A stretch of DNA of 64,000 bases from Paramagnetospirillum magneticum AMB-1 (GTDB lineage: Bacteria; Pseudomonadota; Alphaproteobacteria; Rhodospirillales; Magnetospirillaceae): assembly GCF_000009985.1 (NCBI RefSeq), contig NC_007626.1, positions 1,153,501 through 1,217,500 on the forward strand, given 5' to 3'. Shown one piece after another: positions 43,102 to 54,049 of the stretch. Position 1 is the stretch's first letter, and each line of letters opens with the position of its first letter. A program made the position numbers and the translations under genes. The notes beneath the pieces are model-generated. The model saw only the letters and a program-made list of their open reading frames with translations. It was not told where the DNA came from and searched no databases.

Positions 43102-45396
43102 ATGCTGTCGCGCAATCTGGAGCAGAGCCTGCACCGTGCCTTGTCTCACGCCACCGAGCGCCGTCACGAATACGCGACGCTCGAGCACCTGCTGCTGGCC
43201 CTCACCGACGATCAGGACGCCGTGGCGGTGCTGCGGGCCTGCAACGTCGACGTGGACAAGCTGAAGCGGGACCTGGGCGAATTCATTGACACCAACCTGT
43301 CGGAGCTGGTCTCCCCTCGCGGGACCGACCCCAAGCCCACCGCCGGGTTCCAGCGCGTCGTGCAGCGCGCCGCCATTCACGTCCAGTCCTCGGGCCGCGA
43401 AGAGGTGACCGGGGCCAACGTCATCGTGGCCCTGTTCTCCGAGCGGGAAAGCCACGCCGTCTACTTCCTGCAAAGCCAGGACATGACCCGGCTCGACGCG
43501 GTCAATTACATCAGCCACGGCGTCGCCAAGGCGCCGGGCCGCGGCCAGAACCGCACCGTCCACGGCGCCGACGACGAAGCCAATCCGGACAAGGTGGTGA
43601 AGAAGGGCCAAGAGGCGCTGAACGCCTATTGCATCAACCTCAACAAGAAGGCCGCCCAGGGCAAGATCGACCCGCTGATCGGCCGTGACGAGGAGATCGA
43701 CCGCACCATCCAGATCCTGTGCCGCCGGTCCAAGAACAACCCGCTTTACGTGGGCGATCCCGGCGTGGGCAAGACCGCCATCGCCGAGGGGCTGGCCCGG
43801 CGCATCGTCAACGGCGAGGTGCCCGACGTCCTCAAGAACGCCACCATCTTTGCGCTCGACATGGGCTCGCTGCTGGCCGGAACCCGCTATCGCGGCGATT
43901 TCGAGGAGCGCCTGAAGGCGGTGGTCACCGAGCTGGAAAACTATGACGGCGCGGTGATGTTCATCGACGAGATTCACACGGTGATCGGCGCCGGCGCCAC
44001 CTCGGGCGGCTCCATGGACGCGTCCAACCTGCTGAAGCCCGCCCTGGCCTCGGGGTCGCTGCGCTGCATCGGCTCGACCACCTACAAGGAATTCCGCAAT
44101 CACTTCGAGAAGGACCGCGCCCTGGTGCGGCGCTTCCAGAAGATCGACGTCAACGAGCCGTCCATCCCCGATACCATCAAGATTTTGAACGGCATCAAGA
44201 CCTATTACGAAAGCCATCATAAGGTGCGCTACACCGCCGAGGCCATCAAGGCGGCGGTCGAGCTGTCGGCGAAATACATCACCGACCGCAAGCTGCCCGA
44301 CAAGGCCATCGACGTCATCGACGAAGTGGGCGCGTCGCGCATGCTGCTGCCCGAATCCAAGCGCCGCAAGACGGTCACCGTCCGGGACGTGGAGGAGATC
44401 GTCGCCAAGATCGCCCGCATCCCTCCGAAAAGCGTGTCCACCAACGACGTGGAGGCGCTGCGCAACCTGGAACGGGACCTGAAGACCCTGGTGTTCGGCC
44501 AGGACAAGGCCATCGAGGCCCTGGCCAGCGCCATCAAGCTGGCCCGCGCCGGGCTGCGCGAACCGGAAAAGCCCATCGGCTGCTACCTGTTCTCCGGCCC
44601 CACCGGTGTCGGCAAGACCGAGGTCGCCCGGCAATTGGCCAAGATCATGGGCATCGAGCTGACCCGCTTTGACATGAGCGAGTACATGGAGCGCCACTCG
44701 GTGTCACGCCTGATCGGCGCGCCGCCCGGCTATGTGGGCTTTGATCAGGGCGGCCTGCTCACCGACGCCATCGATCAGCATCCGCACAGCGTCCTGCTGC
44801 TCGACGAGATCGAGAAGGCCCATCCCGACCTGTTCAATATCCTGCTCCAGGTCATGGATCACGGCCGCCTCACCGACCATAACGGCAAGACCGTCGACTT
44901 CCGCAACGTGATCCTGATCATGACCACCAACGCGGGCGCCGCCGACCTGGCCAAGTCCGCCATCGGCTTCGGCCGCGAGACGCGGGAAGGCGACGACACC
45001 GACGCCATCAACCGCATGTTCAGCCCGGAATTCCGCAACCGCCTGGACTCGACCATCGCCTTCGCCAACCTGACGCCGGAAATCGTCGCCCAGGTGGTGG
45101 ACAAGTTCGTCATGCAGTTGGAAACCCAGCTGGGCGACCGCGACGTCACCATCGAGCTGACCGACGAGGCTCGCGCCTGGCTGGCCAAGAAGGGCTACGA
45201 CCGCTCGTTCGGCGCCCGCCCCCTGGCCCGCGTCATCCAGGAGCACATCAAGAAGGCCCTGGCCGAGGAATTGCTGTTCGGACGCCTGTCCAAGGGCGGC
45301 ATCGTCCGCGTCCGCGTCGGCGAGGACGGCAAGCTGGCCTTCGAGTTCCTGGCCTCCGCCTCCAAGACCGACAAGATCCCCGAACTGGTGGAATAG
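43102..45396 (+). CDS. clpA: ClpA, ATP-dependent Clp protease ATP-binding subunit
   Basis: 764 residues. An N-terminal Clp repeat domain (RRHEYATLEHLLLAL, the ClpS-binding site) is followed by two AAA+ modules: first Walker A GDPGVGKTA and Walker B VMFIDEIHT, second Walker A GPTGVGKTE and Walker B LLLDEIEKAHPD. The sequence FGARPLARVIQEHI marks the C-terminal sensor-2 domain. It unfolds substrates for ClpP. Neighbouring clpS confirms identity. ClpP is not in the window. Confidence 0.97.
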   Translation: MLSRNLEQSLHRALSHATERRHEYATLEHLLLALTDDQDAVAVLRACNVDVDKLKRDLGEFIDTNLSELVSPRGTDPKPTAGFQRVVQRAAIHVQSSGREEVTGANVIVALFSERESHAVYFLQSQDMTRLDAVNYISHGVAKAPGRGQNRTVHGADDEANPDKVVKKGQEALNAYCINLNKKAAQGKIDPLIGRDEEIDRTIQILCRRSKNNPLYVGDPGVGKTAIAEGLARRIVNGEVPDVLKNATIFALDMGSLLAGTRYRGDFEERLKAVVTELENYDGAVMFIDEIHTVIGAGATSGGSMDASNLLKPALASGSLRCIGSTTYKEFRNHFEKDRALVRRFQKIDVNEPSIPDTIKILNGIKTYYESHHKVRYTAEAIKAAVELSAKYITDRKLPDKAIDVIDEVGASRMLLPESKRRKTVTVRDVEEIVAKIARIPPKSVSTNDVEALRNLERDLKTLVFGQDKAIEALASAIKLARAGLREPEKPIGCYLFSGPTGVGKTEVARQLAKIMGIELTRFDMSEYMERHSVSRLIGAPPGYVGFDQGGLLTDAIDQHPHSVLLLDEIEKAHPDLFNILLQVMDHGRLTDHNGKTVDFRNVILIMTTNAGAADLAKSAIGFGRETREGDDTDAINRMFSPEFRNRLDSTIAFANLTPEIVAQVVDKFVMQLETQLGDRDVTIELTDEARAWLAKKGYDRSFGARPLARVIQEHIKKALAEELLFGRLSKGGIVRVRVGEDGKLAFEFLASASKTDKIPELVE

Positions 45397-45423
45397 CTCG
45401 GGATCATCCTGCCACCGCAACCA

Positions 45424-45449
45424 GGGCGCTCCCAAGGGAGCGCCCTTTT
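45424..45449 (+). terminator. Rho-independent terminator
   Basis: Arms GGGCGCTCCC and GGGAGCGCCC with a 2-base centre, then TTTT; it ends clpA. Confidence 0.85.
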
Positions 45450-45475
45450 GCTTGGTCCGGATGATGGGCTAATTC

Positions 45476-45504
45476 TTGACAATCGACCTCGGCTTGGCGA
45501 TAAT
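45476..45504 (+). promoter_or_regulatory. Near-consensus sigma-70 promoter
   Basis: TTGACA, 17-base spacer, GATAAT: eleven of twelve consensus bases. It faces away from clpA into a 450-base region without a recognised gene. Confidence 0.7.
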
Positions 45505-45510
45505 TAACCT

Positions 45511-45790
45511 GTAACAGAGATGGAGGCGTACCGGGATTGGAAGGTTGTCACCGAAGTATCCGATGCACCAATTGCTTCACCCGAGGCATCGGTTCCACCG
45601 GAGAGGAGGATGTTGACAGCATGACACCACCGGGTCGAGTTTGAGGTGCTGACATAGTGGCACCAGGTACTAGTACAAATCACTCTCGCGACTTATCGGC
45701 CTGTGCGCCGAACATCGAGGACCTGTAGGTCCCCAAACCATAAGCCCCGCGCGGAACGCAATGTCTCCGGCGGGGCTTCGGTTTGTCTGA
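45511..45790 (+). ncRNA. Candidate small RNA or short-peptide transcript
   Basis: Transcription from the promoter at 45476 would begin near 45511. The region holds a 34-codon frame (45520-45624, MEAYRDWKVVTEVSDAPIAS...) that starts only ~9 bases from the predicted start with no ribosome-binding site. After it come a 14-base palindrome GGACCT-GT-AGGTCC (45719-45732) and a hairpin with 9-bp arms AAGCCCCGC (45742-45750) and GCGGGGCTT (45770-45778) that could terminate it. I do not recognise it as 6S, tmRNA, SRP or RNase P RNA. The remainder to 45951 shows nothing. Confidence 0.45.
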
Positions 45791-45951
45791 GCCAATGTTT
45801 AGAGCACCGCGAAGGATCTTTCAGCCTGAAGCGGCTGGCGTCCTCGGGTTGAATTCATGAATACGCACAAGAGAGGTTTGGAGGCATGGCCTCCAAGCGG
45901 GGCCCATCTCACCGAGAACAGGAGGCGGCAGCCCCGCGCAGCCCCATCCCC

Positions 45952-46530
45952 TCACAGCATGCGCACGGCCATCAGCTTGGCCTCGGCGGCAGCCAGGGCG
46001 TCGCCGGCGATGGTGGCATCGGCGATGGCGCCTTCCTTGAGCAGGGCGAGGCGGCGGGCCAGACGCTCGGGCTCGGGCAGCTCCGCCTTGTGGCACATCT
46101 CGCCCAGGGTCTCGACGATGCGGCGCTTGTGGTCGCCGGCCACCCGGTGAATGGGATCGGCGGGTTCGGCGTATTCCGCCGAGGCCTTGACGAAGGGACA
46201 GCCGCGGAACACTTCCGGCGCCTCGCCGCCCAGGGCCGCTTCGCCCCGGAACCATTCGCCCAGGACATCGAACATGTTCAGCACCTGGGCCCGCGGCGTC
46301 CCACCCATGGCCTGCATGCGGCCGAACAGCCAGTCGCGGAAACGAAGGTCGCGCAATTCCAGGGCGGCGACGATCAGTTCCTCCTTGGACTTGAAGTGAT
46401 GATACAGCGTCATCTTGGTCAGCCCCGCCTCATCCAGAATGGCGGCGATGCCGGTGGCGTGAAAGCCGTCGCGCAAAAACAGACGCAACGCCGCCTCGAC
46501 CAGATCTTCCCTGCGGGACGGGGGAGCCAT
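45952..46530 (-). CDS. TetR/AcrR family regulator
   Basis: 192 residues from ATG 46530 (GGAGG 6 bases upstream; an in-frame ATG at 46542 is weaker). N-terminal HTH: REDLVEAALRLFLRDGFHAT, then TKMTLYHHFKSKEEL. The ligand-binding C-terminal half contains RGCPFVKASAEYAEP, typical of a subgroup that often represses neighbouring detoxification or redox genes. It diverges from rlmN, but its target may be only itself. A partial dyad lies in the gap. Confidence 0.88.
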   Translation of the reverse strand: MAPPSRREDLVEAALRLFLRDGFHATGIAAILDEAGLTKMTLYHHFKSKEELIVAALELRDLRFRDWLFGRMQAMGGTPRAQVLNMFDVLGEWFRGEAALGGEAPEVFRGCPFVKASAEYAEPADPIHRVAGDHKRRIVETLGEMCHKAELPEPERLARRLALLKEGAIADATIAGDALAAAEAKLMAVRML

Positions 46531-46546
46531 GCCAACCTCCATTCTA

Positions 46547-46559
46547 TACCGACCGGTTA
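46547..46559. promoter_or_regulatory. Candidate TetR operator
   Basis: TACCGACCGGTTA, containing the palindrome ACCGGT, 17 bases upstream of the tetR start. ACCGACCGGT-like dyads are common TetR-family operators. Short and partly asymmetric, so tentative. Confidence 0.4.
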
Positions 46560-46641
46560 CGCATGCATCATAGCTGCCTTGACGGAGAATTCGCAACGCC
46601 GCCATTGCTTTGCGGCGCGCCCCTCCTTATGTGTTGCCGTC

Positions 46642-47769
46642 ATGGACGACAGCAAGACCAACCTCATCGGCCTGTCACGCGATCAGCTGATCGCCGAGAT
46701 GGCCTCCATCGGCGAGAAACCCTTCCGGGCCAAGCAGCTTTGGCACTGGATGTACAATCGCGGCGAAACCGATTTCGCCAAGATGACCTCCATCTCCAAA
46801 AGCATGCACGGCGCCCTGGCCGAGCGCTACGTGGTCCGCCGCCCCGGGGTGACCAAGGAGCTGATTTCCGCCGACACCACGCGCAAGTGGCTGTTGAAGT
46901 TCGACGACGGCCACGAGGCCGAGACCGTCTACATCCCCGATGCCGACGAGGAGCGCGGCGCGGTGTGCATCTCCACCCAGGTGGGCTGTACCCTGACCTG
47001 CCGCTTCTGCCACACCGGCACCCAGCTGCTGGTGCGCAACCTGTCGGCGGCCGAGATCGTCGGCCAGTTCATGGTGGCCCGCGATTCCTATGGCGAGTGG
47101 CCGACTCCCGACGATGGCGGGCGCCAGTTGTCCAACATCGTGGTCATGGGCATGGGCGAGCCGCTCTATAATTTCGAGAACGTCGCCACCGCCCTGGAAA
47201 TCGCCATGGACGGCGAAGGCATCGGCATCTCCAAGCGCCGCATCACGCTGTCCACCTCGGGCGTGGTTCCCATGATGAAGGAATGCGGCGAGCGCCTGGG
47301 CGTCAATCTGGCGGTCAGCCTGCACGCGGTCACCGACGAGATCCGCGACCGCATCATGCCCATCAACAAGAAGTACCCCCTGAAGGAGCTGATGCAGGCC
47401 TGCCGCGAGTATCCCGGCGCCTCCAATGCCCGGCGCATCACCTTCGAATACATCATGCTGAAGGGCATCAACGATTCCGCCGCCGACGCCCGTGCCCTGC
47501 TGAAGCTGGTCAAGGGGCTGCCGGCCAAGTTCAACCTGATCCCGTTCAATCCCTGGCCGGGATCGGAGTTCGATACTCCCGACATCAAGACCACCAAGGC
47601 CTTCTCGGACATCTTGCAGGATGCGGGCTATTCCGCCCCCATCCGCATGCCCCGGGGCCGCGACATCCTGGCCGCCTGCGGCCAGCTGCGCTCGGAAAGC
47701 CAGCGGGAAAGGGCATCCCTCGCCAAGGCCCGCGCCGCCGCCGGCATCGCGGACGAGCATCACGGCTGA
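46642..47769 (+). CDS. rlmN: Dual-specificity RNA methyltransferase RlmN
   Basis: 375 residues from ATG 46642. Radical-SAM motif Cys116-x3-Cys120-x2-Cys123 (GCTLTCRFCHTG) and the family's SAM-binding block GMGEPLYNF. The C-terminal catalytic Cys is in DILAACGQL and the second in an early position (GAVCIST). The enzyme methylates C2 of A2503 in 23S rRNA and A37 of some tRNAs. It lies 75 bases before argG. Confidence 0.97.
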   Translation: MDDSKTNLIGLSRDQLIAEMASIGEKPFRAKQLWHWMYNRGETDFAKMTSISKSMHGALAERYVVRRPGVTKELISADTTRKWLLKFDDGHEAETVYIPDADEERGAVCISTQVGCTLTCRFCHTGTQLLVRNLSAAEIVGQFMVARDSYGEWPTPDDGGRQLSNIVVMGMGEPLYNFENVATALEIAMDGEGIGISKRRITLSTSGVVPMMKECGERLGVNLAVSLHAVTDEIRDRIMPINKKYPLKELMQACREYPGASNARRITFEYIMLKGINDSAADARALLKLVKGLPAKFNLIPFNPWPGSEFDTPDIKTTKAFSDILQDAGYSAPIRMPRGRDILAACGQLRSESQRERASLAKARAAAGIADEHHG

Positions 47770-47844
47770 CTCTCCTTGCCCTCGGGCGCGCTTTGCCTAT
47801 ACTGCGCGCCCAATTCCCTCCCCCATCTCGGAAAGGCGTCTGCC

Positions 47845-49059
<1,215 letters not shown>

Positions 49060-49088
49060 GTATAAGCACTTATAATGCGAAAAATGTT

Positions 49089-49120
49089 GGGGCTTCGCCA
49101 TGGCGGAGCCCCTTCCTTTT
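49089..49120 (+). terminator. Rho-independent terminator
   Basis: GGGGCTTCGCC-AT-GGCGGAGCCCC stem (one mismatch) followed by a T-rich tract; ends argG. Confidence 0.85.
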
Positions 49121-49188
49121 AGAGCATTTCATCTATCCGCTTTACGTGCTCCACGGGCTTTTATACCATTGGATAGAATTACACTGAT

Positions 49189-51675
49189 TTGGTGGTAAAA
49201 GTATTGCCCCCTGCCGTCCGCAGCAGCCCTTCAGCCTCTATCGCCGTCCAGAAATGGTGGCCACTGGTTCTGTGGGGGCTTGCCATGGCCGTGGTGGTGG
49301 CCTGGACGGCGGTCACATCCGTCCGCGATCGCGGCGCGGCCCTGGCCGAGGCTGAGTTCCGAACCCAGTCCATGGCCGATCTGGCCGCCGAGCAGGTGCT
49401 GCGCACCATCGAGGGCGCCGATACCGCGCTGAAGGCCGCGCGGACTCAGTTCCGCCACATGGGCGACTGGGACAGTCTCGGCAACGACCGCAAGTCCTGG
49501 CAGATCATTCACGATTACGGCGAGGCTCTTTCGGCGGTGCCCACCGTCTACATGGCCGATTCCGACGGCATGATCCGCCTGCATGGCCAAAGCTTCCCGT
49601 TCCGCAAGGTCTCCATCGCCGAACGCGATTATTTCAGGCTGCACCGGGACAAGGCCGCCGACGACGTTCAGATCAGCTCGCCGCTGGTCGGCCTGGTCAC
49701 CGGCAATCCGGTCATCATCGTCAGCCGGCGCCTGACCGCTCCCGATGGCGGCTTTGCCGGCGTGGTCGGCGCCACCATTCGGGCCGATGCCTTCCAGGCC
49801 TTTTTCCAGACCCTGGGGCTGGGCGAGGGGGCCATCGTCAACCTGCAGCGCGCCGACGGGACCATGCTGGCCCGCCAGCCCTTCCGGAACGACGCGGTGG
49901 GGGCCAAGGTGGACAATGCCCGGTTTTTCCCCGCCATTGCCGAGGGAAAGCCCCATGGCGCGGCGGTCACCGTCTCGCCCCTCGACGGCATCACCCGCGT
50001 CACCGCCTTCCGTCGCATCGACCGGTACGGGCTGGTGGTCATCTCCGCCATCCCTGTGGACACGATCCTCGACGGCTGGCGGCGGCAGACCGTCCGCATG
50101 GCGGCCATGGTGGGAATCGGCATCGTACTGCTGTCGACCCTGTTCATCATGCTGCTGCGCCGCTACCACAACGAGGTGGAGGCTCGTGCCGAGCTCAAGA
50201 CCAGCGAGGCGACCCTGAGTCGGGCACAAAGCGTGGCCCATATCGGCTCCTGGCAGGTGGACATCGCCTCCAACCGGGTCCGCTTTTCCGAGGAAACCTA
50301 CCGAATCTTCGGAATCACGCCAGGCGCCCCCATCAGCTTCGCCTCGGTGATGGAGATGATTCATCCCGATGACCGGCAGCCGGTGCAGGATGCGTTGGCC
50401 GCCCTGATGTCCGGCGGGTCCTATGACGTGGAACACCGGATCGTCGCCGCCGGCGGCGAGCTCAAATGCGTGGCCGCCAAGGCCCTGATCACCAATGGAA
50501 CCGATGGGCGGCCACAGGAGATTCTGGGAACCATCCAGGATATCACCGAGAAGAAGCAGGCCGAGATCGCCATCCGCGAGCATCAATCCCTGCTGCTCGA
50601 GGTCCAGAGCGTGGCCAATCTGGGCTATTACGATTACGACATCCGGGCGGATCGCTGGCGCAGTTCTCCCATTCTCGACGCGATTTTCGGCATCGGCCCC
50701 GACTTTCTGCGTAGCGGCCTCGGTTGGCTTCAACTGGTCGCCCCGTCCATGAAGGCCGAAATGACGACCTATCTGGCGGAAATCCAGGCGGGCGAACACG
50801 ATTTCGACAAGGCCTACGCCATTATTCGCCCCGGCGACGGCGCCGAGCGCTGGGTGGCGGGGCTGGGCAAGATCGAGCGCGACGGCGAGGGCCGCCCCAT
50901 CCGCATGGTCGGTACCATCAAGGACATCACCAACCAGCGCCGGGCCGAGCAGGCGCTGCGCGACAAGGCCGAGGAGCTGGAGCGCTCCAACACCGAGCTG
51001 GAGCAGTTCGCCTACGTGGCCTCCCACGACCTGCGCGAACCGCTGCGCATGGTCTCGTCCTATGTGGACCTGCTGGCGCGGCGCTATGGCGACAAGCTGG
51101 ACGACGATGCCCGCGAGTTCATCGCCTTCGCCAAGGATGGCGCGACGCGCATGGACCGCCTGATCCTCGAATTGCTGGAATATTCGCGCATCGGCCGGAT
51201 CACGCGGCCCATGTTGCCGGTGGCCCTGGGGCCGGTGGTGGAACGGGCCTTGCGCGCCCTGGCTCCCAAGATCGAGGAAAGCGGAGCCGAAATCGCTACG
51301 CCTCCTTCCGTCCTGCCCACCGTCCTGGGTGATGCCGAGGAACTGATGCGGCTATTCCAGAACCTGATCGGCAACGCCATCAAGTACCGCGACCCCGAGC
51401 GCAAGCCGGTGATCACCCTGGAAGCCGAGAATACCGGCAAGGAATGGGTGCTGACCGTGGTCGACAACGGCATCGGCATCGACCCCAAATATTACGAGCG
51501 GGTTTTCCTCATTTTCCAGCGCCTGCACCGGCGCGGCGAGTTCGAGGGCACCGGCATCGGCCTCGCCGTCTGCAAGAAGATCGTCGAGCACCACGGCGGC
51601 CGCATCTGGGTGGAATCCGTCCCCGGCCAGGGCTCGCGCTTCTCCGTCACCCTGCCGCCCATCGGGCAGGTGTAG
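49189..51675 (+). CDS. Membrane sensor histidine kinase with dCache-like and two PAS domains
   Basis: About 828 residues; the start is uncertain (TTG 49189 or GTG 49192; no clear ribosome-binding site). Membrane segments ~24-44 and ~300-320 enclose a periplasmic domain of the PDC/dCache type (YMADSDGMIRLHG, ERDYFRLHRDK, SSPLVGLVTGNPVIIVSRR). Then two PAS/PAC domains, H-box YVASHDLREPLRMV (His613) and HATPase (FQNLIGNAIKYRD, DNGIGIDPKY, GTGIGLAVC). The kinase core is like that of 24710-26224. It stands alone with no regulator adjacent. Confidence 0.87.
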   Translation: MVVKVLPPAVRSSPSASIAVQKWWPLVLWGLAMAVVVAWTAVTSVRDRGAALAEAEFRTQSMADLAAEQVLRTIEGADTALKAARTQFRHMGDWDSLGNDRKSWQIIHDYGEALSAVPTVYMADSDGMIRLHGQSFPFRKVSIAERDYFRLHRDKAADDVQISSPLVGLVTGNPVIIVSRRLTAPDGGFAGVVGATIRADAFQAFFQTLGLGEGAIVNLQRADGTMLARQPFRNDAVGAKVDNARFFPAIAEGKPHGAAVTVSPLDGITRVTAFRRIDRYGLVVISAIPVDTILDGWRRQTVRMAAMVGIGIVLLSTLFIMLLRRYHNEVEARAELKTSEATLSRAQSVAHIGSWQVDIASNRVRFSEETYRIFGITPGAPISFASVMEMIHPDDRQPVQDALAALMSGGSYDVEHRIVAAGGELKCVAAKALITNGTDGRPQEILGTIQDITEKKQAEIAIREHQSLLLEVQSVANLGYYDYDIRADRWRSSPILDAIFGIGPDFLRSGLGWLQLVAPSMKAEMTTYLAEIQAGEHDFDKAYAIIRPGDGAERWVAGLGKIERDGEGRPIRMVGTIKDITNQRRAEQALRDKAEELERSNTELEQFAYVASHDLREPLRMVSSYVDLLARRYGDKLDDDAREFIAFAKDGATRMDRLILELLEYSRIGRITRPMLPVALGPVVERALRALAPKIEESGAEIATPPSVLPTVLGDAEELMRLFQNLIGNAIKYRDPERKPVITLEAENTGKEWVLTVVDNGIGIDPKYYERVFLIFQRLHRRGEFEGTGIGLAVCKKIVEHHGGRIWVESVPGQGSRFSVTLPPIGQV

Positions 51676-51740
51676 ACCGGCCATCCCCGTCGAGCACTCG
51701 CCCAGTCCATCCGGGGCGGCTGCCCCGCATGCCCCTGGCC

Positions 51741-53348
51741 TCAGCCGCTCCAGGCCAGGACGTCGTTGGCGTGGCCCGGCGCCGTCCGCCATTGCAGGGC
51801 GGGCAGGACGATGACCCGCTCGCCGCTCAGCTCCTCGTAGATCTCGATAACCCCCATCTGCTGCATGCGGGCCAGGGCGGCCAGGGCGCGGCGGGGCGAG
51901 TGGCTGCCGAAGGCCTGGGTGATCATGGAATCGCTGGGGCACGGCAGGGATTGGGCCGCCGCCGCCGCCAGATGCAGGTAGATGCCCTGGAACTGCTCTT
52001 CCAGGCCGGTGGCGGTGCTGACCGCCTTGTCCCATCCGGGCAGGGCGGCGATGGCCGGCGTCACGCCTGCCTGGGCCAGGACCAGCCGGCGGCGGAAATG
52101 AGTGATGTCCAGCACCCGACCGGGCAGGCGCTGGGTGCGGCATCGCGCCAGGAAATCATCGTAGAGGCTCGACACCGAGCGCCCGAGGGCGCTGCTCTCG
52201 CTGAACAACTGGTCGAGGACGCCGTCGATGCCCGCGCCCTTGTCGGGGGCGGGCAGGGGGGGGACCTGCACGGGGGGCGGAGCGACGGAAAGAGGCGGGG
52301 CCTCGCCGTCTTCGGCCACGGCCAGGGGCGCGGGAGCCGGCGGCGCCTGCGGCACCGGTGCCGGGGGGCTGTGCTCCATGGTGGCCAGCAGCGCCTCGGT
52401 GCCCATGCCCATTTCCGGCACATACGGCGCGGGGGGCGGGGTGTTGGCCTTGAACAGCAGCCCTCTTGCCTCCTCCGGCGTCCGCTCGGGCAGCGGCATC
52501 AGCTGGGCGCCGCCGGCATGGCTGCGGGTCTGCACGTCGCCGATGCGGATGGTGATGGAGCGGCGCGACAGGGCGGGACCCAGGCCGACGAAACGTCCGC
52601 GCTCCAGGTCGCGGAACACCTCGGCCTGTCGGCGGTCGATGCCCAGCAGGTCGGCGGCCCGCTGCATGTCGATGTCGAGGAAGGTGCGCCCCATCAGGAA
52701 GTTGCTGGCCTCGGCGGCGACGTTCTTGGCCAGCTTGGCTAGGCGCTGGGTGGCGATGATGCCGGCCAGGCCGCGTTTGCGGCCACGGCACATCAGGTTG
52801 GTCATGGCCTCCAGCGAGGTCTTGCGCGCGTCGTCGGCCACCTCGCCCGCCACGGCCGGGGCGAACAGCTGGGCCTCGTCCACCACCACCAGCACCGGGG
52901 TCCAGTACTGGCGGTCGGTGTCGAACAATCCGTTGAGAAAGGCCCCGGCGTGGCGCATCTGGCGCTCTGTGTCCAGGTGCTCCAGGTTAACCACCACCGA
53001 GACCCGCATCTGCCGCGCCCGGCTGGCGATCAGGCGCATGCCGTTCTCGCTCTGGGCGCCGGCGTCGATGACGATATGCCCGAACACCTGGGCCAGATTG
53101 GCGAAGTCCCCCTCGGGATCGATCACCACCTGCTGGACCGCCTGGGCGCTCTGCTCGATCAGGCGGCGCAGCAGATGCGACTTGCCGCTGCCGGAATTGC
53201 CCTGGACCAGCAGGCGGGTGGCAAGCAACTCCTCGAGCGACATGAGGGCCGGGGTGCCGGAGGAAGTCGTACCGAGATCTATATCCACGTCTTGGGGACC
53301 CTGAGAAGGTTGGGGCGCGATGATAGACCATATCGGCCCGGTTTTCAT
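51741..53348 (-). CDS. HerA-like ATP-binding protein
   Basis: 535 residues from ATG 53348. Walker A GNSGSGKSHLL (50-60) and a Walker B VLVVVDEAQLF followed by an Arg-rich segment MTNLMCRGRKRGLAG and TQRLAKLAKN, as in HerA/DUF87 ATPases. Residues ~320-400 are a Pro-rich linker, and the last ~130 residues form a winged-helix-like end. HerA relatives translocate DNA with NurA, which is absent here. The role is unknown. Confidence 0.75.
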   Translation of the reverse strand: MKTGPIWSIIAPQPSQGPQDVDIDLGTTSSGTPALMSLEELLATRLLVQGNSGSGKSHLLRRLIEQSAQAVQQVVIDPEGDFANLAQVFGHIVIDAGAQSENGMRLIASRARQMRVSVVVNLEHLDTERQMRHAGAFLNGLFDTDRQYWTPVLVVVDEAQLFAPAVAGEVADDARKTSLEAMTNLMCRGRKRGLAGIIATQRLAKLAKNVAAEASNFLMGRTFLDIDMQRAADLLGIDRRQAEVFRDLERGRFVGLGPALSRRSITIRIGDVQTRSHAGGAQLMPLPERTPEEARGLLFKANTPPPAPYVPEMGMGTEALLATMEHSPPAPVPQAPPAPAPLAVAEDGEAPPLSVAPPPVQVPPLPAPDKGAGIDGVLDQLFSESSALGRSVSSLYDDFLARCRTQRLPGRVLDITHFRRRLVLAQAGVTPAIAALPGWDKAVSTATGLEEQFQGIYLHLAAAAAQSLPCPSDSMITQAFGSHSPRRALAALARMQQMGVIEIYEELSGERVIVLPALQWRTAPGHANDVLAWSG

Positions 53349-53635
53349 GCCGGAGATGACCGTCCCGGCGCGCGTCTCCCATTTGTCCGCAATGAAGCCG
53401 GGATGAGCTCAGCCGGGACCGTTCTTCGAACAGGGCGGGAAAGCCTTCTGGCCATGGACCACGCCGACTCCCGCCGAAACCTCGCAGACCGGGAAGGCCC
53501 TGGGGGGCGACCGGCCGGATCACGCGCGTGGCCCGAGCCCGGCCCCAAATGGGCGAGGTCACTTTCACATGGGGGGCGGTAGCCTTTGCTGGTCGCTGGG
53601 GAATTGGCCCCCGTCGTGCGGCAATGGAGGTTACC

Positions 53636-53767
53636 ATGTCTGCGTTTACCCTTGGATTTTTGATCATCGCCACAGCCTCGGCTTGGGCTGCAATCGATTA
53701 CCGCCAATGGGGCCGGCCGATGCTTGCGGCTGTCATCGTCGGAGCCGCGCTGATGATTGGAGGCTGA
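53636..53767 (+). CDS. 43-residue membrane protein
   Basis: ATG 53636 with GGAGG 7 bases upstream. Two hydrophobic segments (LGFLIIATASAWAAI and MLAAVIVGAALMIGG) joined by a short polar turn (DYRQWGRP) make a small helical hairpin. Nothing is known of its function. A long hairpin follows 38 bases later. Confidence 0.6.
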   Translation: MSAFTLGFLIIATASAWAAIDYRQWGRPMLAAVIVGAALMIGG

Positions 53768-53804
53768 TGCGGCCATTCTTTCCAAATGTCCCACGCCAAA
53801 ATGG

Positions 53805-53848
53805 GCGCACGAGTGATCACGGGTGAGGTCCCGTGATCGCTGGTGTGC
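53805..53848. repeat. Long imperfect hairpin
   Basis: Perfect inner arms GATCACGGG (53815-53823) and CCCGTGATC (53830-53838), extended outward to about 19 pairs with one mismatch and two or three G-T pairs. It may terminate the 43-residue protein's transcript; the T-run is weak. The rest of 53849-54049 is AT-richer and shows no gene. Confidence 0.5.
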
Positions 53849-54049
53849 TTAACTGATTGATTTAAAACCGGTGGCGGAGGGGAGTGGGCGGAAGGCGGAA
53901 TTTCTCTCGGTAGGGGACCGTGTGGCGCAGAAATTCGCATGGTAATGTTTTGTGGTTTTGAGTGAAATGCTGACCTACTGCAACCGAAGCAACCTGTCTG
54001 CGAACCATAAATAAAAATCATTAACTTGAACGGTGCGGCGGCTCTTTGG

